A stretch of DNA of 64,000 bases from contig DCGP01000032.1 in assembly GCA_002314595.1 (NCBI GenBank), forward strand, positions 27,223 to 91,222, read 5' to 3'. Shown here in pieces: positions 55,487 to 63,041 of this stretch; within the stretch, counting starts at the first letter, position 1, and each line of letters starts with the position of its first letter. The notes beneath the pieces were generated by a model, which had not been told where the DNA came from, did no database searches, and was given only the letters and a program-made list of their open reading frames with translations. This DNA is from Clostridiales bacterium UBA1775. Lineage in GTDB: Bacteria > Bacillota > Clostridia > Monoglobales > Firm-18. A program made the translations under genes and the position numbers.

Positions 55487-56569
55487 TTGATAATCGGCAA
55501 AAGACAACTTTTTAAAATCGCAATATTATTTATACTTGCTATAACGATTATACTTTACATATTTAATTTTAATTGGACAACTGTATTTTCGTTTACGGAT
55601 AATAAAACATTGGCTAATTATATGATATATCAATCAATACCGCAGTTTTACGAAATGAATAATGGCGAAATAACCAAACTTGCAATAAGTGTAATGGGGC
55701 TTGATTTTAATAGTCCGTCTGCAATAATAAATACAGTAATACCTACATTGTCGTTTTATGTGCCTACGGATAAGGAAGAAGAACCAAAGGAGGATATGAC
55801 AAATGCAAAATCAATAAAGGAAACTACAATTAAAAATTCTAATGTTAATGTAAAAAATGCAACTACATACACTCTTGATATTGACCAAATGTTAAGTGAG
55901 CCCTTGTGGTTTAAATTTGACGGAAAAGAGCCTGAAATACTAATAATTCATAGTCATTCATCAGAATCTTACAGTGCAACGGATAAAAACTATTACCTTC
56001 CCACAGACCCTGACAGAACGGAGGATATTAAATATAATGTAGTAAGGGTAGGTGCTGAAATAGTGAACACTTTGCAAGAAACCGGAATAAAGGCTTTGCA
56101 CGATACCTCACTTCACGATTATCCGTCATATAACGGTTCCTATAAAAGTGCGCTTGCATCAGTAAATCAATACACAACAAAATATCCGTCTATTAAGGTA
56201 ATCCTTGATATTCATAGGGACGCAATGGTTCAGGCAGATGGAACAAAATTAAAATTAGTGTCTGATGTAAACGGTAAAAAGGTAGCGCAGATTATGTTAC
56301 TTACCGGAACAAATCAAGGGGGATTAGAACATCCGTTTTGGAGGGAAAATCTTAAATTTGCCATAAGACTTCAACAAATAATAAATAAAAAATACCCAAC
56401 CTTAGCAAGACCTGTTAGCCTTACCAAGGAAAGGTATAATACACATACATCATTTGGCTCTATTATTATTGAGGTAGGAACAAGTGGAAATACATTGGAA
56501 GAAGCCATTGAGTCAGCCAAACTAATTGGGGAATGTATTGCCGAGTTTGTTAAATCAAACACTACCTGA
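55487..56569 (+). CDS. spoIIP: Stage II sporulation protein P
   Basis: This 360-residue cell-wall hydrolase has one N-terminal transmembrane helix and a C-terminal amidase/endopeptidase domain with ILIIHSHSSESY, VILDIHRDA, MLLTGTNQGG and SIIIEVGTSGNTLEEA. With SpoIID and SpoIIM it drives engulfment. The best start is TTG at 55487, behind GGGGTG. It follows gpr, as in many spore formers. Its 3' end overlaps the convergent EamA gene by 15 nt. Confidence 0.92.
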   Translation: MIIGKRQLFKIAILFILAITIILYIFNFNWTTVFSFTDNKTLANYMIYQSIPQFYEMNNGEITKLAISVMGLDFNSPSAIINTVIPTLSFYVPTDKEEEPKEDMTNAKSIKETTIKNSNVNVKNATTYTLDIDQMLSEPLWFKFDGKEPEILIIHSHSSESYSATDKNYYLPTDPDRTEDIKYNVVRVGAEIVNTLQETGIKALHDTSLHDYPSYNGSYKSALASVNQYTTKYPSIKVILDIHRDAMVQADGTKLKLVSDVNGKKVAQIMLLTGTNQGGLEHPFWRENLKFAIRLQQIINKKYPTLARPVSLTKERYNTHTSFGSIIIEVGTSGNTLEEAIESAKLIGECIAEFVKSNTT

Positions 56570-57484
56570 CAGTCCGTCGGATAAACCCATTAGAACAATA
56601 CCTAATATTGCAATAATAATGGCTGTATACTGTAATTTTGTTAACTTTTCCTTTAAGAATATTCTTGAAAGTAATATCGATACAATGCAGTAAGATGCAA
56701 TCATTGGTGCAGCAATTATTCCGTTGCCACTCATTGCAAATACATAGAAAAATTGTCCAACGGTTTCCAAAATGCCGGCAATTACCTTGTTGCCTTGTAA
56801 AAGTGGCTTGAAATCCTGCTTTTTTACAAATTTAATGTATACAAATAATATGATTGCAATAATTAAAAATGTTAGTTCGTAGGATGTATTGGCAACAACC
56901 TCAAGTGTATCCTCGCTGACGTTTACAAGTGGTGTAGTGTTAAAGTCATCAAGATAATATACATCAAAAAATGTACCCAACGCATCAAATACGCTATACA
57001 AAACAGGCATCAAAAATGCAAAAAAACCAACCTGATACTTTCTGTTACATTCTATGTTGCCTTCAAGGCTTTTTTCAATAATTCCAAGTGCAATTACACC
57101 GATGCACACAAGTGAAACTGCAATGGTAGAAAGCAGATTGATTTTTTGACCTAAAACAATATAACATAGTATGCAAGTTATTGCACCTGATGAATTTTGC
57201 ACAGGTGAAGCAATGGAAAGTTCAAGGTATTTTAGTCCAAAATATCCTATTGACATAGACAAAATATACATAGCCGAAACAGGCAAGTATATGATTATAT
57301 TTTTAAAATCGTAATTGATATTTCCGGTAATTATGGTAAATATAGCGTGTATACCCATTATTAACCCTACAATTACTGAAATTTTAAGATGACTGTATTT
57401 GTCATTTGTGTCAGCACCCTTTTTGTAAAACAGGTCTGCCAATCCCCAAATAACAGTAGTCAGTAAAGCAAAAACAAACCACAT
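56555..57484 (-). CDS. EamA/DMT family transporter
   Basis: This 309-residue protein has ten hydrophobic helices in two repeats of five, opening with FALLTTVIWGLADLFYKKGAD and with SSGAITCILCYIVLGQKI and a late IVSILLSRIFLKEKLT, as in EamA carriers. The substrate is unknown; amino acids and their derivatives are common. It starts directly at the stop codon of the methionine-gamma-lyase-family gene, so the two probably act together. Confidence 0.85.
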   Translation of the reverse strand: MWFVFALLTTVIWGLADLFYKKGADTNDKYSHLKISVIVGLIMGIHAIFTIITGNINYDFKNIIIYLPVSAMYILSMSIGYFGLKYLELSIASPVQNSSGAITCILCYIVLGQKINLLSTIAVSLVCIGVIALGIIEKSLEGNIECNRKYQVGFFAFLMPVLYSVFDALGTFFDVYYLDDFNTTPLVNVSEDTLEVVANTSYELTFLIIAIILFVYIKFVKKQDFKPLLQGNKVIAGILETVGQFFYVFAMSGNGIIAAPMIASYCIVSILLSRIFLKEKLTKLQYTAIIIAILGIVLMGLSDGLSGSV

Positions 57485-58777
57485 TTATTTAATTTCCTCT
57501 TTGTTAATTAAGTTTTCGTCATATAGCTTTTGTAAAGACATTAGTATGCCAAGCTTGGCGTGGTTCCAGGTTAGCCCACCTTGGAAGTATACTGCATAAG
57601 GTGGACGAATTGGACCGTCTGCACTAAGTTCAATGGAAGAACCTTGAATAAATGCACCTGCTGCCATAATAACGTCTGAATCATATCCGGGCATAGCCCA
57701 AGGCTCAGGAGATAAATAACTGTCAACCGGGGCAGCTGCTTGTATTCCCTTACAAAATGCAATTACTCTTTTAGGAGAGCCAAGCTCAACTGCCTGTATA
57801 ATATCGTGCCTTGACTCTGTACTGTTAGGCACAACCTTAAAGCCTAATTTTTCATATATTTTAGATGCAAAAATTGCACCTTTTAAAGCACCTGCCACAA
57901 CAGTAGGTGCAAGGAAAAAGCCTTGGAACATTGACTGAATAATACCTAAATTAGCACCAACCTCCTGACCTAATCCGGGTGCAGAAAGTCTGTAAGCACA
58001 TCTTTCTACACATTCCTTAGTACCACAAATGTATCCGCCTATTGGTGCAAGCCCACCACCGGGGTTTTTGATTAAAGAGCCTACAATCATATCAGCGCCA
58101 ACGTCCGACGGCTCAATGGTTTCAACAAATTCTCCATAACAGTTGTCTACCATACAAATAATGCTTGGGTTAATATCCTTAACAAATTTTATAAGCTCCC
58201 CAATTTGCTCTACTGAAAATGTCCTTCTTGTTTGGTATCCCTTAGAGCGTTGAATGGTTACAACCTTTGTTTTATCTGTAATTTGCCTTTTTATCTCATC
58301 ATAGTCAAAGGAATCATCAGCCTTTAAATCTGCTTGACGATATACCACTCCGTACTCTTTTAATGAGCCTATTGATTCCCTAATGCCGATAACCTCTTCT
58401 AAGGTATCGTATGGTTTGCCCACCGGTGAAAGCAACTCATCACCGGGACGCAAATTAGCACTTAACGCAACTGCAAGGGCATGAGTACCACAGGTGATTT
58501 GTGGGCGAACAAGGGCAGCTTCGGTATGAAATGTGTCTGCATACACCTTTTCCAAGGTATCTCTGCCGTCATCGTTGTAGCCATATCCTGTTGTTGCCAT
58601 AAAGTGTGTGGCATTAACCTTGTTTTTGTGCATAGCATTTATAACCTTCATTTGATTATATTCGGCAACAGAGTCAATTTCTTCAAATCTTCCCTTTAAT
58701 TCAGAAACTATCTTTTCACCAAAATCAAATACTTTTTCATTTATTCCGATTTCTTTATAAATATTTTTATTATCCAT
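57485..58777 (-). CDS. Methionine gamma-lyase family PLP enzyme
   Basis: This 430-residue protein matches the Met_gamma_lyase (PF06838, YnbB/aluminium-resistance) family: NATHFMATTGYGYNDDGRD, VRPQITCGTHALAVAL, the PLP lysine region SLIKNPGGGLAPIGGYICG, PNSTESRHDIIQAVELG and SIELSADGPIRPPYAVYFQGG. The reaction has not been well defined in the family; cleavage of sulfur amino acids is proposed. It lies just before an EamA carrier that might export a product. Confidence 0.88.
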   Translation of the reverse strand: MDNKNIYKEIGINEKVFDFGEKIVSELKGRFEEIDSVAEYNQMKVINAMHKNKVNATHFMATTGYGYNDDGRDTLEKVYADTFHTEAALVRPQITCGTHALAVALSANLRPGDELLSPVGKPYDTLEEVIGIRESIGSLKEYGVVYRQADLKADDSFDYDEIKRQITDKTKVVTIQRSKGYQTRRTFSVEQIGELIKFVKDINPSIICMVDNCYGEFVETIEPSDVGADMIVGSLIKNPGGGLAPIGGYICGTKECVERCAYRLSAPGLGQEVGANLGIIQSMFQGFFLAPTVVAGALKGAIFASKIYEKLGFKVVPNSTESRHDIIQAVELGSPKRVIAFCKGIQAAAPVDSYLSPEPWAMPGYDSDVIMAAGAFIQGSSIELSADGPIRPPYAVYFQGGLTWNHAKLGILMSLQKLYDENLINKEEIK

Positions 58778-58804
58778 TTTAAAAACCCCATTTTACAAAA
58801 ATAA

Positions 58805-58832
58805 GGGGATGTAAAATAACTTTACAACCCCC
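58805..58832 (-). terminator. Terminator of the asd-dapA-dapB operon
   Basis: On the minus strand, GGGG-TTGTAAA pairs with TTTACA-CCCC around a short loop, then TTATTTTT follows. It lies between dapB and the next gene. That gene has no clear promoter in the remaining space, so read-through may occur. Confidence 0.7.
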
Positions 58833-58844
58833 AAATATAAAAGT

Positions 58845-59597
58845 TTATGCAAATAAATCATTCATGCAGTAAAGACCCGGCTTTTTGCCTGCAAGGAACT
58901 TTGCTGCACGTACGGCACCAACTGCAAAAACCTCTTTTGAAGTTGCTTGATGCTTTACCTCAATTACCTCATCTTGACCTGCGAAAATAACAGAATGTTC
59001 ACCAACAATAGAGCCACCTCTTATAGAGTGAATACCAATCTCATTTTCACTACGCTTTTTGCGTACGGAATGACGGTCATAGGTGTATTCAGGTTCTTTT
59101 GTCAATACCTTTGAAACGGCATCTGCAATAGCAAGGGCAGTACCACTTGGGGCATCAATCTTTTGATTGTGATGCTTTTCAATTATTTCAATGTCAAAGT
59201 TCTCTTCCAATATTTTGGAAGCCTTGCAAACTAAATCAATCAATAGGTTAATACCTAATGACATATTTGCCGAAAAGAACATTGCAACCTTTTTAGATGC
59301 TTCCTCAATATCCTTTTTCTGCTCTGCCGAAAGACCTGTTGTAGCAATTATTGCAGGAGTACTTGTATTAACTGCATATTCCAAAACAGATGAAAGGGAA
59401 GCCGGGTGAGAAAAATCAATTATTACATCAGCTTTTTCCTTACAATCTGCAATGTTTTTGCAAACGGGATAGTCATTTTTTATAGCATCATTAACATCAA
59501 CGCCAGAAACTATTTCCATATCCTTGCTATCTGCAATCAGTCTTGAAATAACCTGACCCATTTTTCCGTTGCAACCGTTCATTATTACTTTAATCAT
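58845..59597 (-). CDS. dapB: 4-hydroxy-tetrahydrodipicolinate reductase
   Basis: This 250-residue enzyme has MIKVIMNGCNGKMGQVISRL (NAD(P)H-binding), VDVND, EKHHNQKIDAPSGTALAIA (the catalytic His and Lys) and SIRGGSIVGEHSVIFAG. It makes tetrahydrodipicolinate for lysine, diaminopimelate and, in spore formers, dipicolinate. It is the last of the asd-dapA-dapB operon. Confidence 0.95.
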   Translation of the reverse strand: MIKVIMNGCNGKMGQVISRLIADSKDMEIVSGVDVNDAIKNDYPVCKNIADCKEKADVIIDFSHPASLSSVLEYAVNTSTPAIIATTGLSAEQKKDIEEASKKVAMFFSANMSLGINLLIDLVCKASKILEENFDIEIIEKHHNQKIDAPSGTALAIADAVSKVLTKEPEYTYDRHSVRKKRSENEIGIHSIRGGSIVGEHSVIFAGQDEVIEVKHQATSKEVFAVGAVRAAKFLAGKKPGLYCMNDLFA

Positions 59598-59613
59598 AAG
59601 TGTGTTACCTCAT

Positions 59614-60495
59614 TTATGCCTTTAATCCGTAATCAATCAAAGCCTTACGAACCTTTACGGCATTACTTTCTTCTAAATCAACTAGCGGCAATTTAAGTTC
59701 GCCAACATCAAAGCCAAGCATATTCATTGCATTTTTAACAGGAATTGGATTAACCTCAATAAATAGCTTTTCAACCAAATCCATAGCCTTTAATTGCATT
59801 TCTGCCGAGCCTTTAACATCGCCGTTAAAAAACTTGCAGCACATATCGTGTACGTCCTTTGGAACAATATTTGCCAAAACCGAAATAACACCAAGACCGC
59901 CTATTGAAAGCATAGGAACAATCATATCGTCATTTCCCGAATAAAGTCCCAAATCTGTATTTGCTGCAATTTTAGAAGCAAATGCTATGTTACCACTTGC
60001 CTCTTTAACAGCAACAATGTTTTCTGTCTTTGCCAATTTCTCCAATGTAGGAAGCTGTAACCCAACCCCTGTTCTTGAAGGAACATTGTATAAAATTACT
60101 GGAATATCAATAGCATTTGCAATGGCATTAAAATGTGTTTCCAAACCTTTTTGAGTGGTTTTGTTGTAATATGGAGTTACACATAATACTGCGTCCATTC
60201 CTGCCTTTTGTGCGTATTTTGAAAAATCAATTGCGTGTTCTGTAAAGTTAGAGCCTGTGCCACCAACAAGTGTGATTTTGTCCCCAACTCTTTCGTGAGC
60301 ATAATCAAATATTTTAAGGTGTTCATCATCAGGTAAAGTAGGAGCTTCCCCTGTAGTACCGCAAAGAATAATTGCATCTGTGTTGTTACTTACGTGGAAA
60401 TCTAAAAGCTCGCCTAACTTGTCAAAATCCACTTTGTTGTTTTTAACCGGAGTTACAATAGCAACACCTGAGCCTTTGAATACGATTTTTTTCAT
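59614..60495 (-). CDS. dapA: 4-hydroxy-tetrahydrodipicolinate synthase
   Basis: This 293-residue aldolase-fold enzyme condenses pyruvate with aspartate semialdehyde. It has AIVTPVKNNKVDFDKLGELL, GTTGEAPTLPDDEH, VTPYYNKTTQKGLETHF, VPSRTGVGL and the Schiff-base lysine in IVAVKEASGN. The ATG at 60495 follows AGGAGGG. A TTG two codons earlier is unlikely. Confidence 0.96.
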   Translation of the reverse strand: MKKIVFKGSGVAIVTPVKNNKVDFDKLGELLDFHVSNNTDAIILCGTTGEAPTLPDDEHLKIFDYAHERVGDKITLVGGTGSNFTEHAIDFSKYAQKAGMDAVLCVTPYYNKTTQKGLETHFNAIANAIDIPVILYNVPSRTGVGLQLPTLEKLAKTENIVAVKEASGNIAFASKIAANTDLGLYSGNDDMIVPMLSIGGLGVISVLANIVPKDVHDMCCKFFNGDVKGSAEMQLKAMDLVEKLFIEVNPIPVKNAMNMLGFDVGELKLPLVDLEESNAVKVRKALIDYGLKA

Positions 60496-60528
60496 AAACA
60501 ACCCTCCTATATAATATATATTTGATTA

Positions 60529-61608
60529 TTAGTCCAAAAATCCCTTTGCAGCCAAAAGCTCTGCAAGTTCAACTGCACCACCTGCAGCACCTCTTAATGT
60601 ATTGTGTGAAAGACTTACGAATTTGTAGTCATAAACCTTGTCTTCTCTTAATCTACCGATAGAAACGCCCATACCACCGTAAAGCATACGGTCAAGGTTG
60701 GCTTGAGGACGGTTATCCTCTTCAAAATATGTAAGGAATTTTTCAGGAGCAGAAGGCAATTTTAACTTTTGAGGTTCGCCCTCGTATTCGTCCCAAATTT
60801 TCTTAATTTCATCAATTGACGGCTTTTTGTCAAACTTTACAAATACAGCAGCAGTATGACCGTTTGAAACAGGAACTCTGATACATTGTGTTGTAATAAC
60901 AGGAGTTTCTGTGTCAACTATTCTATCGCCTTCAACCTTGCCCCAAACCTTTAAAGGTTCAAGCTCGCTCTTTTCTTCCTCGCCACCAATGTAAGGAATA
61001 ATATTATCAACCATTTCAGGCCATGTTTCAAAGGTTTTGCCTGCACCTGAAATTGCTTGATATGTGCAAGCGATAACCTCTTTAACACCAAACTTCATTA
61101 GTGGGTGCAAAGCAGGAACGTAGCTTTGAATAGAACAGTTAGATTTAACTGCAATAAAGCCTCTCTTTGTGCCTAAACGCTTTCTTTGAGCGTGGATAAT
61201 TTCTGCGTGCTCCGGATTAACCTCAGGAATAATCATAGGAACGTCAGGAGTATGACGATGTGCAGAGTTGTTAGAAATAACAGGGCAGTCAAGCTTTGCA
61301 TAAGCTTCTTCCAAAACCTTGATTTCGTCCTTTTTCATATTAACTGCACAGAAGATAAAATCAACCATACCGGCAATCTTTTCCTTGTCAGCCTCTGCGT
61401 CCATAACTACCATATCTTTAACCTTTTCAGGCATATCAACATCCATAGCCCAACGTGAGCCGATAGCTTCTTTATAAGTCTTGCCTGCACTTCTGCCGGA
61501 AGCAGCAAGACCTACAATATTAAACCAAGGATGGTCTGCAAGCAAGGTGATAAACCTTTGACCGACCATACCTGTTGCACCTACAATAACTACTTTGTAA
61601 CTTTTCAT
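60529..61608 (-). CDS. asd: Aspartate-semialdehyde dehydrogenase
   Basis: This 359-residue enzyme has the NADP-binding VVIVGATGMVGQRFITLLADH, the catalytic Cys in AVKSNCSIQSYVPAL and the substrate region RVPVSNGHTAAVF. The length and PWFNIVGLAASGRSAGKTY place it in the archaeal/fungal-like Asd group found in many Clostridia. It is the first gene of the operon that feeds DapA. Confidence 0.95.
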   Translation of the reverse strand: MKSYKVVIVGATGMVGQRFITLLADHPWFNIVGLAASGRSAGKTYKEAIGSRWAMDVDMPEKVKDMVVMDAEADKEKIAGMVDFIFCAVNMKKDEIKVLEEAYAKLDCPVISNNSAHRHTPDVPMIIPEVNPEHAEIIHAQRKRLGTKRGFIAVKSNCSIQSYVPALHPLMKFGVKEVIACTYQAISGAGKTFETWPEMVDNIIPYIGGEEEKSELEPLKVWGKVEGDRIVDTETPVITTQCIRVPVSNGHTAAVFVKFDKKPSIDEIKKIWDEYEGEPQKLKLPSAPEKFLTYFEEDNRPQANLDRMLYGGMGVSIGRLREDKVYDYKFVSLSHNTLRGAAGGAVELAELLAAKGFLD

Positions 61609-61661
61609 TTTTAACCTCCAAAATTTTCCAATGGGTACTCCCCAATATACTTATATAATAT

Positions 61662-61690
61662 ATAATACCATTATTATACTATTATTTCAA
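61662..61690 (-). promoter_or_regulatory. Sigma-A promoter of asd-dapA-dapB
   Basis: Read on the minus strand, TTGAAA (61685-61690) and TATTAT (61662-61667) are 17 nt apart. The leader is only about 50 nt, too short for a lysine riboswitch. Confidence 0.75.
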
Positions 61691-61742
61691 GTATTTTTCG
61701 CATTTTTATTAAATAATAGTAGATTTTTTTGAATGCTTGTGG

Positions 61743-61748
61743 TATAAT
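61743..61748 (+). promoter_or_regulatory. Probable -10 element before the coiled-coil/SLH pair
   Basis: A perfect TATAAT lies 34 nt before the start codon, but the hexamer 17 nt upstream (TAGATT) is a poor -35. The assignment is tentative. Confidence 0.35.
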
Positions 61749-61782
61749 TATAAAAAGTCAATTTTATCGGAGGTTAAATATA

Positions 61783-62322
61783 ATGAAAGATAAAAATGAA
61801 GATATTATTGAAAGCGTGTTAAATACAAAGTCAAAAAAGAAAAAGAAACGTAAGAAATCTAAAACAAAAGTAATTGTTATTTCTACGATTATAGGTGTTA
61901 TTTTTTTATTTACACTAACTACAATATTAACAGTAAAAATAGAAGAATATAAGGACAAATCAAAGGAAGAGCAAAGTATTTTAACATCAAAAAATGACGA
62001 TGAAACAGACGCTATGTCAGTTGAAGAATTAAAAGAAAGAATTGAAGAATTAGAAGAAGAAAATGTAGAGCTTAAAGAAGATGTTGAAAGATATAAAATT
62101 TTAGCAGAACAAACAACCAAGTCAATTTCTTCACCATCAGTCAGCAAGAGCGTCCAAAATTCAGATTCTAAAACAACAGATAAAGCAGAAGATTCTAACA
62201 ATAAAAAAACAGACAGGTCAAATAGTACAACAGACGATAATACAAAAAAATCAAGTGCAAAAACAGATTCAACATCAAGCACCAAAACAACTAAAACAGA
62301 AACGAGCGATAACGGACTATGA
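61783..62322 (+). CDS. Single-pass membrane protein with coiled coil
   Basis: This 179-residue protein has a very basic N-terminal stretch (KSKKKKKRKKSKTK, about 16-29), one transmembrane helix (about 31-52), a Glu/Lys-rich coiled coil (about 78-105, with EELKERIEELEEE) and a Ser/Thr/Lys-rich low-complexity tail. It is probably N-in, with the coil and tail outside. I recognise no family. It shares an ATGA overlap with the SLH gene, which suggests a paired envelope role. Confidence 0.65.
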   Translation: MKDKNEDIIESVLNTKSKKKKKRKKSKTKVIVISTIIGVIFLFTLTTILTVKIEEYKDKSKEEQSILTSKNDDETDAMSVEELKERIEELEEENVELKEDVERYKILAEQTTKSISSPSVSKSVQNSDSKTTDKAEDSNNKKTDRSNSTTDDNTKKSSAKTDSTSSTKTTKTETSDNGL

Positions 62323-62972
62323 TTAAGAAATTAGCAATAATACTTGTATCGATACTTGCAATCAATACACTTTGCTATGGGGATACAGCTTCACAAATTG
62401 CAAAGGACTATTTAACAAATCCAAATGAAACTACTTTCACGGATTTAGACCAAGCAAAATGGGCAGAGGAATCAATTTATGCAATAGCGAAATATGGAGT
62501 AATAGAGGCAAAAGAAGGCAAGGTTTATCCTAATAATTTTATTACAAGAGGGGATTTTGTCAGAATGTTGATTGCAGTTTTCGGTATGTATGATGAAAAT
62601 GCAGAATGTTCTTTTAAAGATATAAAAAAAGAAAATAGAAATTATAAATATATTGCAACAGCTTATCAAATGGAAGTTGTTAAGGGTATAAGTGAGGAAG
62701 AATTCGGTATAAATGACCATATTACAAGGGAAGACCTTGCAACAATCATTTACAGAATGGCACAAAAGTGCAATATAGATATGGGTGAAATAGCAGAGCT
62801 TGACTTTGTAGACAATAATAATATTTCCGACTATTCAACAGAGGCAATTTCGGCCTTGGTGGGTGCAAAAGCAATTAACGGAGATGAAAATCATTATTTT
62901 TTACCAAAAAAAAGCTCAACATTTGCAGAAGTTTGTAAGATTATCTACTATTTAATGTTAAAAAACACTTGA
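62319..62972 (+). CDS. Secreted S-layer homology (SLH) domain protein
   Basis: This 217-residue protein has a signal peptide (residues 1-21, MIKKLAIILVSILAINTLCYG) and then three SLH-like repeats: about 35-85 (FTDLDQAKWAEESIYAIAKYG, ITRGDFVRML), 95-150 (FKDIKKENRNYKYIATAYQ, HITREDLATIIYRMA) and 165-215 (FVDNNNISDYSTEAISALV, FAEVCKIIYYLM). There is no other domain, so it is nearly all cell-wall anchor. SLH domains bind pyruvylated cell-wall polymer; a CsaB-type enzyme is encoded at 30778-32955. Confidence 0.85.
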   Translation: MIKKLAIILVSILAINTLCYGDTASQIAKDYLTNPNETTFTDLDQAKWAEESIYAIAKYGVIEAKEGKVYPNNFITRGDFVRMLIAVFGMYDENAECSFKDIKKENRNYKYIATAYQMEVVKGISEEEFGINDHITREDLATIIYRMAQKCNIDMGEIAELDFVDNNNISDYSTEAISALVGAKAINGDENHYFLPKKSSTFAEVCKIIYYLMLKNT

Positions 62973-62997
62973 TAATTTTTTGTCATTGTAGTACAAT
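62969..62997 (+). promoter_or_regulatory. Sigma-A promoter of pgk
   Basis: TTGATA (62969-62974) and TACAAT (62992-62997) are 17 nt apart. The -35 overlaps the stop codon of the SLH gene, and the pgk start follows 44 nt after the -10. Confidence 0.7.
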
Positions 62998-63041
62998 AAA
63001 TGGTAGGTTGAAAATAAGAAAATAAATTTGAGGTGATTTTT

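Noticed and set aside
61609..61690. Lysine riboswitch before asd-dapA-dapB
   Set aside because: The predicted leader is about 50 nt, far shorter than the element, and lacks its conserved core.
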